Source: an uncultured Alphaproteobacteria bacterium (GTDB lineage: Bacteria > Pseudomonadota > Alphaproteobacteria > CAAHEQ01 > UBA3637). From it: a stretch of DNA of 64,000 bases. Numbering within the stretch: position 1 is the stretch's first letter; each line of letters begins with the position of its first letter. The DNA is taken from NCBI GenBank assembly GCA_934202735.1, contig CAKPYH010000005.1:51187-115186 (forward strand), in the 5' to 3' direction. Of this stretch, positions 1-7,434 are shown in pieces. The position numbers and the translations under genes are program-made. Below the pieces are notes generated by a model, which saw nothing but the letters and a program-made list of their open reading frames with translations, was not told where the DNA came from and searched no databases.

Positions 1-2
1 CC

Positions 3-554
3 GAAGTCAAGAATCCCTCGGCCTTATTTTTGGCCGAACGGCGGGGCAATATCGCGGGCAGTTGTGTCTTTGCGGGGATAGAAGGGTCGCGTCCGATGTT
101 GGTTGAGATTCAGGCGTTGGTGGCCCCGATGGGCGGGCAAGCCCCTCGCCGGGCCGTTGTCGGGTGGGATGCGAATCGCTTGGCCATGATTTTAGCGGTG
201 TTGGAAGCACGGTGCGGTATTGCCTTTGGCGGCAAGGATGTCTATTTGAACATTGCCGGCGGCCTTAAAATCACCGAGCCGGCCTGCGATATGGCGGTGG
301 CTATGGCCTTGATATCGGGCTTGACCGGGCGACCGGTGCCGGCCGATATGGCCGTGTTCGGCGAAGTGGGGTTATCCGGTGAAATTCGGGCGGTACCGCA
401 ACCGGACTTACGCCTGAAAGAAGCCGAAAAATTGGGCTTTACGCGGGCCTTGATTCCGCCGCGCCGTTCGGCTAAAAACGAAAAACAATTTTCCAACTTG
501 CGTTTGACCGAAGTCGGCCATTTGCGCACGTTGGCAGAGTCATTTAGGGAGTAA
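3..554 (+). CDS. radA: DNA repair protein RadA, C-terminal part (5' truncated by window)
   Basis: RadA/Sms is a RecA-like ATPase with a Lon-protease-like C-terminal domain that processes branched recombination intermediates. The reading frame is already open at base 3, so the zinc finger and ATPase core lie outside the window. What is visible is the Lon-like domain: EVKNPSALF, then VFAGIEGSRPMLVEIQALVAP, then the block DVYLNIAGGLKITEPACD and FGEVGLSGEIRAV, all typical of RadA in this order. The TTG at 30 is internal, not a start. The stop lies 7 bases before cvpA, and radA-cvpA is a common alphaproteobacterial order. Function is secure; only about 183 residues are visible. Confidence 0.95.
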   Translation, partial: EVKNPSALFLAERRGNIAGSCVFAGIEGSRPMLVEIQALVAPMGGQAPRRAVVGWDANRLAMILAVLEARCGIAFGGKDVYLNIAGGLKITEPACDMAVAMALISGLTGRPVPADMAVFGEVGLSGEIRAVPQPDLRLKEAEKLGFTRALIPPRRSAKNEKQFSNLRLTEVGHLRTLAESFRE

Positions 555-561
555 AAAAAGC

Positions 562-1224
562 ATGTTGGGTTTGATTGATATTCTGTTGGCGATTATGGTT
601 GTGTTATCGGTGCTGTTTGCCCTGTATCGCGGATTGGTACGCGAATTATTGGGGATTGCGGCGTGGTTGTTGGCGGGGTTTGCGGCCTTGTACAGTTATA
701 GCCCTTTGCAACCCTTGATGAACAAAATGATTGAAAATAAAATCATGGCCGGGATTACGGGGGCCTTGATTGTGGCTTTAATCGTGTTGGTGATTATGAC
801 CCTGATCAATGCTTGGATTACGGGGCGCTTACGCCAAAGTGCGTTGAGTGGCCTGGATCGGGTTTTAGGCCTGATTTTCGGTGTGGCGCGGGCGGGATTG
901 CTGGCGGCAATCTTGTACTTGGGGGCAACGATGATGATGTCGGAAAAACAATTAGATGACTTGGAAAAGCAAAACATATCCGTCCCGTATATTCAAACGA
1001 TGGCCGGGTGGGTGGAATATGTGATTCCCGCCAATGTCAAAGAAGATATTGCCGTGTACAAACAGGAAAAGTCCAAACCGGATAAACCTAAAAAAATCGG
1101 GATAGACTTGAAAAAAACGGTCAAGGAAAGTTTGACCGAGTACCAGGAATCGGATAAAAAATCCCTGGATGATATGATTGATAAACTGGAAGGATTAGAT
1201 GATGACACCGGAAACGTTGATTGA
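562..1224 (+). CDS. cvpA: CvpA family membrane protein
   Basis: 220-residue inner-membrane protein. The opening MLGLIDILLAIMVVLSVLFALYRG, four hydrophobic segments (about 4-22, 27-45, 62-88, 105-125) and the RGLVRELLGIAAW motif are characteristic of the CvpA family, which in enterobacteria is needed for colicin V production and bile resistance. After about residue 130 there is a charged, Lys/Asp-rich cytoplasmic tail. It follows radA by 7 bp and overlaps the next gene by 26 bp, so it belongs to the same operon. purF, the usual follower in enterobacteria, is absent. The molecular role of CvpA is not settled. Confidence 0.88.
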   Translation: MLGLIDILLAIMVVLSVLFALYRGLVRELLGIAAWLLAGFAALYSYSPLQPLMNKMIENKIMAGITGALIVALIVLVIMTLINAWITGRLRQSALSGLDRVLGLIFGVARAGLLAAILYLGATMMMSEKQLDDLEKQNISVPYIQTMAGWVEYVIPANVKEDIAVYKQEKSKPDKPKKIGIDLKKTVKESLTEYQESDKKSLDDMIDKLEGLDDDTGNVD

Positions 1225-1615
1225 ACAAGCACGCACCTTGATACAAAAACGGTATCGGGTAGACGGGCATCATTCGGTGGTGGCGGCGGCCTTGTTAACG
1301 CAATCCGGGCGAGTGTATACGGCTTTGAATGCCGGGACAAACCAACCGTCTATTGCTACCTGTGCGGAAATTATTGCCATCGGCATGGCGAACACGGACG
1401 ATCCGAATATGCAAATTGATATGATTGTAGCGGTACGGGATCGGGATGCGTACATTATTTCCCCCTGTGGTAAATGTCGGGAGTATATTGTGGATTACGG
1501 ACCGAATGCCCGTGTGATTATGCCGGCCGATAATAAACGCGGCTATGAAGTAGTGCCGGCTGTTGCGTTGCTTCCTAACAAGTATGTCAAGCGGATGGAA
1601 CCATGCGAATCATAA
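1199..1615 (+). CDS. cytidine deaminase-like (blasticidin-S-deaminase-like) zinc enzyme
   Basis: 138-residue member of the zinc nucleoside-deaminase fold. The zinc site is visible as TCAEIIAIG (Cys-Ala-Glu around residue 55) and SPCGKCREYI (Pro-Cys-x2-Cys around residue 90), with the catalytic Glu in place. The CAE arrangement and the SPCGKCR block resemble blasticidin-S deaminase as much as the pyrimidine-salvage enzyme Cdd. The true substrate cannot be told from sequence. Two tandem ATG codons (1199, 1202) could start it. It overlaps cvpA by 26 bp and rlmH by 13 bp, so it is translationally embedded in the radA operon. In many relatives the gene before rlmH is rsfS; here this deaminase takes that place. 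Confidence 0.82.
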   Translation: MMTPETLIEQARTLIQKRYRVDGHHSVVAAALLTQSGRVYTALNAGTNQPSIATCAEIIAIGMANTDDPNMQIDMIVAVRDRDAYIISPCGKCREYIVDYGPNARVIMPADNKRGYEVVPAVALLPNKYVKRMEPCES

Positions 1616-2064
1616 TCTCGGCGATCGGTCGGATGGGACATACGGGACCCGAGTATATCTTGATGAACGATTATATTCGTAAAACGCGTTGGCCCGTTAC
1701 GGTGGCGGAAAGTGTGGAAAAACGGTCTTTAACCGGTGAAGCCTTAAAGCAAGCGGAAAGCAAATTATTGTGGTCTCATGTACCGGCGGGGGCTAAAGTG
1801 ATTGTCTTGGATGAAAAAGGGCAAGAACCGACTTCTTCTGAATTGGCGCGTAAAATCGGCCGGTGGCGTGATAACGGTGTGCAAGAGGTTGCTTTCCTGA
1901 TTGGTGGAGCGGACGGGCATACCGCCGAAACACGCGCCCGGGCGGATATGATTCTTTCATTCGGTCGCATGACAATGCCGCACCTGTTGGCGCGGGTGGT
2001 GTTGGCCGAGCAAATCTATCGGATTAAAAGCATTTTGGACGGCCATCCCTATCATCGGGAATAA
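1603..2064 (+). CDS. rlmH: 23S rRNA (pseudouridine1915-N3)-methyltransferase RlmH
   Basis: 153 residues, the usual family length. RlmH is a small SPOUT-fold SAM methyltransferase that methylates pseudouridine 1915 in helix 69 of 23S rRNA in the assembled ribosome. Diagnostic blocks are VIVLDEKGQEPTSSELA (about residue 67), the knot segment EVAFLIGGADGH (about 97) and the C-terminal RVVLAEQIYRIKSILDGHPYH, which carries the conserved tyrosine-histidine end. It starts inside the end of the deaminase gene (13 bp overlap) and closes the operon, just before an independent promoter. Confidence 0.96.
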   Translation: MRIIISAIGRMGHTGPEYILMNDYIRKTRWPVTVAESVEKRSLTGEALKQAESKLLWSHVPAGAKVIVLDEKGQEPTSSELARKIGRWRDNGVQEVAFLIGGADGHTAETRARADMILSFGRMTMPHLLARVVLAEQIYRIKSILDGHPYHRE

Positions 2065-2069
2065 AAAAG

Positions 2070-2098
2070 TTGCATGATTTGAATTTTCGTGGTATAAT
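2070..2098 (+). promoter_or_regulatory. sigma70-type promoter for the gene at 2142
   Basis: TTGCAT (2070-2075), 17-bp spacer, perfect TATAAT (2093-2098). It lies just after the rlmH stop and 44 bp before the start codon. Confidence 0.75.
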
Positions 2099-2141
2099 AG
2101 TGATATAAGATCATTTGATACCACCTGGGGAGGATTTTGAT

Positions 2142-3587
2142 ATGCAAGAGATTTTAGGCCGCAAAGAAGACATCTTATTTGACCTGGATGAAATCAAACT
2201 GTTGGCACAAAAGCCGCCCAAATTGACCGCAGAACAACAACGGCGATTGAACACTTTGCCCCGGGCGGAACGATCGGAAGCACGCAAAGCCTATCTGAAA
2301 CAGCAAGAAGACAAACGCAAAAATGACCTGCGCCGATGGGTGATTGAAGTGGAAGATAAAATCCGGCGCATGGACCTGCCGTCCGAAGTGAAAGATCGGA
2401 TTTTATCCCTGACGGCCTATATGAAAGAACGGAACATGAAGTTGCCTTATGACATTGATCGTCAGATGGACAGCATTGAACGCAAGATACAACAGGCAGA
2501 ACGCGACAAAGCCCGGGAACAGGCCGAACAAATGGAAAAAGCGGCCGCCGGTCTGACAACGGCGGTTATGGCCGGTACAACTCTGGCCGCCGTTGGAAAA
2601 TATGTACAGGTTCGGTGGGATAAAGAAGAGTTTGAACATCGCAATAAAACGTATTATGAAGATCGCGTTTTGACCGATTTAGCCTCCGGAACGGTGCAAC
2701 GGCGTGTACCCCCGTCCCCCGTTTATCCGACACATAAATCATCTTACGGAACGGCACATTATCGCTTGGAACGGACACAGCGTCAGGAAGTCCGCGATAT
2801 CTTGGTCCGTGATGTTCAGGCCAAACAAAAAGCCACCGGTCAACCGGTGCAAGATTCGGCGACCATTTTAGCGAATTTTGAAAAATTATCTCCGGTGCAA
2901 CGGCGGTTTGCCGAAAAGAATATTTATGCCCAAAATCCTGAATTGGCGGCCAAACACCGGGCAGAGCAACAGGAAGTTTATCAACGTGGCATAGAAAAAG
3001 GTATTGCCCGATACCGGCGTAAACAGGCTAAACGGGCTGCTTTACAGGCGCGGCGGGCACAACGGCAACAGGTTGCGGGGACACCGGCGCCGGTTTCTCA
3101 AACACCCAAGAAAGCAGATATGAAACTGAAATTGGCCGGTGGATCATATAAGGCAAAAATGCCGAAAGCGGCTGACAGAGATGAAACGCCACAAATCAGG
3201 GATTCGGCTACGCCTGAAAAGGCCCCGGCGTCTGCAGCGACAGGTAAGGCCTGGGACCGTACCGTTGTTATGCAATCATTGCGGGAGCAGATGAAACTCT
3301 TGACGAAACAGACGACTGTTTCTCAGGAACAAGCCGCGCCTTCGGGGGCAAATCTGTCAAAAGAAACGCACACGCCTTCTCCGTCTCTGACACAAAAATT
3401 GGCCGAACATTCTGTCAGGGCAGGGGTCCGCAGTTTGACCAAGAAATTACGGGAGGCACAAACGGCTTTTGATGCGCCGAGTGTCCGAGAATCGCTACGG
3501 CAACAAGCTGAACAGTTGCCGGCTAAATCCGTGGCTCGCCGTTCCAAAATTCGTTCCGGTCGCCCGCAAAAATCCCGTGCTGCCTGA
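2142..3587 (+). CDS. unknown charged coiled-coil protein
   Basis: 481 residues; I do not recognise the family. The start is the ATG at 2142 because a GGGGAGG ribosome site lies 9 bases upstream; an in-frame ATG at 2115 sits ahead of that site. Residues 1-150 are Lys/Arg/Glu/Gln-rich and predicted helical or coiled coil. A short Ala/Gly-rich hydrophobic stretch (about 148-170, GLTTAVMAGTTLAAVG) may contact membrane but is weak. From about 270 the protein is very basic (runs of RRKQAKRAALQARR) and then low in complexity. No signal peptide. It has its own strong promoter and no partner. The composition recalls the basic helical proteins at 52649 and 60599 but no homology is claimed. Confidence 0.7.
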   Translation: MQEILGRKEDILFDLDEIKLLAQKPPKLTAEQQRRLNTLPRAERSEARKAYLKQQEDKRKNDLRRWVIEVEDKIRRMDLPSEVKDRILSLTAYMKERNMKLPYDIDRQMDSIERKIQQAERDKAREQAEQMEKAAAGLTTAVMAGTTLAAVGKYVQVRWDKEEFEHRNKTYYEDRVLTDLASGTVQRRVPPSPVYPTHKSSYGTAHYRLERTQRQEVRDILVRDVQAKQKATGQPVQDSATILANFEKLSPVQRRFAEKNIYAQNPELAAKHRAEQQEVYQRGIEKGIARYRRKQAKRAALQARRAQRQQVAGTPAPVSQTPKKADMKLKLAGGSYKAKMPKAADRDETPQIRDSATPEKAPASAATGKAWDRTVVMQSLREQMKLLTKQTTVSQEQAAPSGANLSKETHTPSPSLTQKLAEHSVRAGVRSLTKKLREAQTAFDAPSVRESLRQQAEQLPAKSVARRSKIRSGRPQKSRAA

Positions 3588-3648
3588 CACTTGTGTGCCA
3601 ATGTCATACTTTATTTTTCACGCATCTGCTTCGGGCCTGCTTTTCTAA

Positions 3649-3702
3649 GCCTGTCATCTTCGGGCTTGACCCGGGCACTCACTCTTGCCTGTCATTTTTG
3701 GG
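3649..3702 (+). repeat. remnant of a dispersed palindromic repeat, two half copies
   Basis: The 16-base word GCCTGTCATYTTYGGG occurs at 3649-3664 and again at 3687-3702. The first copy runs into CGGGCTTGACCCGGG, a near palindrome. GTCAT...CGGGCTTGACCCGGG is a word commonly scattered between genes in Alphaproteobacteria. Here it is degraded and lies between two converging unknown genes. Confidence 0.5.
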
Positions 3703-3734
3703 TTCCGCCAGCTATCCGGGAAAAGAAATCCCGT

Positions 3735-4378
3735 TTAGGTATGTTCGCGTGTCGGGGTAGGCGGTTGTGGATACCATTTGCGATTACACACCATTACCGG
3801 AGAGATTCCCATCTCGTTCTTCAAACAATTCAATGCATAGACATACACTTGTCGCCGCGTTTCATACCGCCGACCGCTTTCGGTTTGTTGCGCCCATTTC
3901 ATATAAGACGCTTTACAATCGGCACGCCGCAAGTCCGGTCGTTCCAACAGGCGTATCCATGGTTCCATTTTCACCCGTCCCGGGACAAATAAGGGGTGTG
4001 CAAAACTCACTTCTTTCAAGCGATTTTTTTGATCGTATAAATAGCAACTGCGAGCAATCATTTCATCGCCGACTTGCAAGGCATCGGCCGCCATTTCCAC
4101 CGCGCCGCGTGTCGGACAATAGCGTTTTTTTAAGTGCTGATGGGCTGATACGGGAGAGGGAAAGGAATAGGTCAGCATAAAGCGCGCCAAATTCCACCCT
4201 TGCTTTAAATCTTGCAGCAACGGGCGGACCGTTCCGTCTTGACGATTGCGTGCGGCACTTTTTTGAAAATACAGGTACCGCATCATCGGGCATAATTGTG
4301 TATATAACTTATGATCTGTCAAACTCCGTTGAGCAGGGGTTTCCGATAGGGCTTGTTTTTTTGATTGTTCTGTCATTT
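3735..4378 (-). CDS. unknown protein, 213 residues
   Basis: Family not recognised. The ATG at 4378 is preceded by AGGTGG at a five-base distance, which decides this start over an upstream in-frame GTG. The protein has no signal peptide or membrane segment, is basic, and is rich in Tyr and Trp in its second half (for example MEPWIRLLERPDLRRADC and MKWAQQTESGRRYETRRQ). A Cys-Met pair occurs near residue 29 (LCPMMRYLYF). The gene is transcribed divergently from rnhA from a compact shared promoter region. A catalytic motif cannot be named. Confidence 0.65.
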
Positions 4379-4396
4379 TGTCCACCTTTTTTATTC

Positions 4397-4424
4397 ATTA
4401 TACACTATTTTTGATATTTTGCAA
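4397..4424 (-). promoter_or_regulatory. promoter for the unknown gene ending at 3735
   Basis: Reading the minus strand: TTGCAA (4424-4419), 16-bp spacer, TATAAT (4402-4397), then a 19-base leader to the ATG. Confidence 0.65.
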
Positions 4425-4432
4425 GTTTTTTC

Positions 4433-4460
4433 TTGCGTTCGCTCACCAATATGATATAGT
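4433..4460 (+). promoter_or_regulatory. promoter of rnhA, probably giving a leaderless mRNA
   Basis: TTGCGT (4433-4438), 16-bp spacer, TATAGT (4455-4460). Only six bases separate the -10 box from the ATG at 4467, so transcription should start at or next to the A of the start codon. No Shine-Dalgarno is present. Confidence 0.6.
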
Positions 4461-4466
4461 AGCCCC

Positions 4467-4907
4467 ATGAAGCACATTGAAATGTTTACAGACGGAGCCT
4501 GCTCGGGCAACCCCGGACCGGGGGGATGGGCCTGCCTGTTGCGCTATGGTCATGTTGAAAAAGAGTATGCCGGCGGTGCCGCACAAACAACGAATAATCG
4601 TATGGAGCTGAGTGCCGTTTTGGCGGGATTACAGGGGTTGAAAGAGCCTTGTGAAATCACTTTAACCACGGATAGCAAGTATGTGTTGGACGGGGCCACA
4701 AAATACATGGCAACATGGCAACAAAACGGGTGGCGAAAAGCCGATAAAAAGCCTGTCTTGAATCAGGATTTATGGCAAGAACTGGCCCGATTATCGGCCC
4801 CGCATCGGATTCATTGGCGTTGGATTAAGGGACATGCGGGTCATCCGGAGAATGAGCGCGTGGATCACTTGGCGTGTCAACAACGGGATTCGTATCGGTC
4901 TCTTTAA
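4467..4907 (+). CDS. rnhA: ribonuclease HI
   Basis: 146 residues, usual length. Degrades the RNA strand of RNA-DNA hybrids in the cytoplasm. The four catalytic acids are present: Asp in MFTDGACSGNPGPGGW (residue 8), Glu in NNRMELSAV (about 48), Asp in TTDSKYV (about 70) and Asp in NERVDHLA (about 132). The basic handle region WQQNGWRKADKKPVLNQDLW is also present. The last 83 bases overlap the 3' end of the DsbD-like gene on the other strand. Translation probably starts leaderless. Confidence 0.97.
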   Translation: MKHIEMFTDGACSGNPGPGGWACLLRYGHVEKEYAGGAAQTTNNRMELSAVLAGLQGLKEPCEITLTTDSKYVLDGATKYMATWQQNGWRKADKKPVLNQDLWQELARLSAPHRIHWRWIKGHAGHPENERVDHLACQQRDSYRSL

Positions 4908-6642
4908 CTGACTCGGGCGATGGTGTCTCTGTCAGATATTTATTCAAAAAAGCATCGGCGGTTTTCAGGTTCAGATCCAAAGGAACCAGGATTTGTCGGC
5001 CGTCCGGCAACAGCAAAACACTGAATGTCCGGTCTTGCAACCCGTGTTGTCGTTGCCACATACGGGCCAAAGGATCCGTGGCGGTCAGTTGGTACACCTG
5101 CATCCGATGGCGTATAAAGTCATACACGGTCCAGCTATCCCGCACGCAGGACAAACAGACTTCCGGCACCACACGAACCACAGCCGGCCGCATAATCGCA
5201 TGACGATCAAACGGCGGATCTTTGGGACTTATGCGGGATCCGATAACGGCGGCCCCTAACCACATCAGCAAAATCAGATAGGGCAGGCGTAGAGTTAATT
5301 GATACCCCCATTCCGGGCTTTGATCGGCACGTGTTAAAAAAGCACGAACGGGTCGGGCCGCTATTTTCCATAGATTCCAGGGAATAACCAGGCAGATACT
5401 CCCCCAGAGCCACAGGCATAACATATCGGTCAGATCTCCCCCCGATACGGCCGGCATGGCTACTTTGGGTAAGACGCAAAAGCACAAACCGGCTATGGCT
5501 ATGGGAAGAATCGGGCGAATGATTAGCATGATCAGCAAAATCATCAACCCGATCGTACCCGAGAGGCCCGGTACACCGGCATCCGCGACAAGGCCCCTTT
5601 GGGCACACAACAGCCAAACGGTCCATACCAACACGCTGATTCCTTGAATCCAACGGCTTTTACGGGCTAAATCCGGTCCGGATGTTGTCCACCGATGAGG
5701 GGCCAGCCACAAACATGCCCAGGGAGAAACCCAAAACAGCAATAAGCCGGCCCATAACATCCGGCCCAAAGGTACCGACCGTACCGGAACGGGTAAAGGC
5801 TCGGTCATCATTTGAACAGTCGCCCGATAATATCCGGCATTGGACCGAATGTAAAAGGACAACGTATCGTTTTCCCGGAGAGCCTGTGCCCCGGGGCGGA
5901 GAGTAAATCCAAGTGTCTGTCCGTCTGTTTGTTTGCTGATGACATGCCAATCCGCAGCCCAATCGGCGGGTTGTACATCAAACCATTTCGGAGTGGTTGG
6001 CAAAGTCATTTGAACTTGTCCGGTTCCGTTAGGCAGAATGACTCCCCGGATGGAAATATGGCTTTTGTCAACGGGCAATGCCCCAAAGCGACTGGCATCT
6101 GATAAAAAACCGCACCAAGCCGTCGGATACGATTCGGTGGCCGGTAAATCCAGGGCATGCGTGGTTTTGGCCGTTTGACACGGACCTTCCTTTGGACAGG
6201 CCGTCCATTCGGCGGTAAGACGTATCCGTGCATCTTGATCGGGCCGGCCCGTCCATACAATCGGAAATAACTGTGGTAGTGCATACGTTTCTGCCCAAGG
6301 TTCTGTTTCGGGCTTATCCCTGTTTAAGGGGGTCAACACCAAACCTTGCCAAAGACTGTCTGCTTCCCACGTTAAAAGGGGAGGGCGCACCGACATATCG
6401 GCCGAGCCATCTATCAACAGGCCGGTCAAAACGGAGGTACTGCCTTGAACGCCCGTCCGACAAGACATCAGGCGGACACGACCGAACGGAACCGGTTGCC
6501 ACGAATCCGCCCCTTGATACATTTTAGTCCGACCGGTCCGCAGTTCTGCCCCAATATCATCCCAGGAAAAGGCATCGGCACGTCCGATGGAGGCACATAA
6601 AACCCAACAAAATCCAATAAAAAAGTAAAAAAAGTTCTTCAT
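4825..6642 (-). CDS. DsbD/ScsB-like thiol-disulfide transmembrane protein, divergent
   Basis: 605 residues from the ATG at 6642, chosen because a signal peptide (MKNFFYFFIGFCWVLCASIGRADA) follows at once. Residues about 25-270 resemble the periplasmic alpha domain of DsbD/ScsB, including a paired-cysteine segment WTACPKEGPC. From about 285 there are roughly seven membrane segments; the first, AGLLLFWVSPWACLWLAP, matches the DsbD GLLLN..PCVLP pattern. The C-terminal thioredoxin-like domain has PEVCLSCVRDSW (CxxC) and a later FSVLLLPDGRQ strand. DsbD proteins carry electrons from cytoplasmic thioredoxin to periplasmic targets. The second transmembrane cysteine motif is not obvious. The last 35 residues are a Pro/Asp-rich tail encoded opposite rnhA. 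Confidence 0.7.
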   Translation of the reverse strand: MKNFFYFFIGFCWVLCASIGRADAFSWDDIGAELRTGRTKMYQGADSWQPVPFGRVRLMSCRTGVQGSTSVLTGLLIDGSADMSVRPPLLTWEADSLWQGLVLTPLNRDKPETEPWAETYALPQLFPIVWTGRPDQDARIRLTAEWTACPKEGPCQTAKTTHALDLPATESYPTAWCGFLSDASRFGALPVDKSHISIRGVILPNGTGQVQMTLPTTPKWFDVQPADWAADWHVISKQTDGQTLGFTLRPGAQALRENDTLSFYIRSNAGYYRATVQMMTEPLPVPVRSVPLGRMLWAGLLLFWVSPWACLWLAPHRWTTSGPDLARKSRWIQGISVLVWTVWLLCAQRGLVADAGVPGLSGTIGLMILLIMLIIRPILPIAIAGLCFCVLPKVAMPAVSGGDLTDMLCLWLWGSICLVIPWNLWKIAARPVRAFLTRADQSPEWGYQLTLRLPYLILLMWLGAAVIGSRISPKDPPFDRHAIMRPAVVRVVPEVCLSCVRDSWTVYDFIRHRMQVYQLTATDPLARMWQRQHGLQDRTFSVLLLPDGRQILVPLDLNLKTADAFLNKYLTETPSPESVKETDTNPVVDTPSDPRAHSPDDPHVP

Positions 6643-6667
6643 GACGGCTATTCTAGCAAAAAAAAAC

Positions 6668-6696
6668 TTGAATGTCTTGTAAAAAATGTGTAGAAT
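6668..6696 (+). promoter_or_regulatory. promoter of infC
   Basis: TTGAAT (6668-6673), 17-bp spacer, TAGAAT (6691-6696), 35 bases before the proposed AUU start. Confidence 0.65.
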
Positions 6697-6730
6697 ACAC
6701 TTGTTTTTTAACTTTTTTACGGAGGATTCC

Positions 6731-7273
6731 ATTAAACCGTTTTATCAAGGCTTGTCTCCATCGTCCGACAAAGGCGAATTCCGGATGAACGAGCAAATTA
6801 CAACTTCGCAGGTTCGGCTGATTTTAGCGACCGGTGAAAATTTTGGTGTCATTTCAACACGTGAAGCCTTGCGCAAGGCCAAAGATCAGGGCTTGGACCT
6901 GATTGAAATCGCGTCCGGTTCTATTCCGGTGTGCAAAATCCTGGAAGCCGGTAAGTATCGCTATGAATTGCAAAAACGGCGTTCCGAAGCCAAGAAAAAG
7001 CAAAAAGTCGTTGAAATTAAAGAAATTAAAATGACTTCTAATATCGGTGATAATGATTATGGTGTCAAATTGCGGGCGGCTCGTCGTTTCTTGGAAGATG
7101 GCAATAAGGTCAAATTTAATCTACGCTTTCGGGGACGGGAAATGTCTTATGTAGATTTGGGGGCGGCGGTGTTGAATCGCGCGAAAACAGACTTGTCCGA
7201 TATTTCCAAAGCGGAACAAGAACCCAAATTGGACGGTCGTCAGATGACATTGGTGTTGGCTCCGTCCAAGTAA
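6731..7273 (+). CDS. infC: translation initiation factor IF-3 with AUU start codon
   Basis: 180 residues from the ATT at 6731. That codon lies five bases after a perfect GGAGG (6721-6725), and the peptide beginning there has the expected N-terminal extension before MNEQITTSQVRLI. The family is clear from DLIEIASGSIPVCKILEAGKY, the Lys-rich linker helix, VKLRAARRFLEDGNKVKFNLRFRGREM and the end GRQMTLVLAPSK. IF-3 binds the 30S subunit and rejects non-canonical start codons, so an AUU start is the known basis of its autoregulation. The alternative is the ATG at 6785, which lacks a good ribosome site. infC stands alone; rpmI-rplT are 10 kb away. Confidence 0.93.
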   Translation: MKPFYQGLSPSSDKGEFRMNEQITTSQVRLILATGENFGVISTREALRKAKDQGLDLIEIASGSIPVCKILEAGKYRYELQKRRSEAKKKQKVVEIKEIKMTSNIGDNDYGVKLRAARRFLEDGNKVKFNLRFRGREMSYVDLGAAVLNRAKTDLSDISKAEQEPKLDGRQMTLVLAPSK

Positions 7274-7351
7274 AAGAATATGCCGTTATCAATCGTATGA
7301 CGTTATAAAAGGTGCCGCCTGATCAGGGGACACTTGCGGGATTGACCCTTA

Positions 7352-7385
7352 AAAAGGGTGATGAGAAATTTCTTCTCATCACCCT
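7352..7385 (-). terminator. terminator of glyS
   Basis: A 12-bp perfect stem GGGTGATGAGAA/TTCTCATCACCC (7356-7367 and 7373-7384) with a five-base loop. On the minus strand it is followed by a run of five T. It lies between the converging infC and glyS. Confidence 0.75.
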
Positions 7386-7434
7386 GAAACAGGCTGTCGC
7401 ATGACAACCGGACGGGTCATAATGTCCGGAAGCC

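Noticed and set aside
3591..4180. plus-strand open frames opposite the 3735-4378 gene
   Set aside because: The minus-strand gene has a strong promoter and ribosome site; the plus frames have neither.
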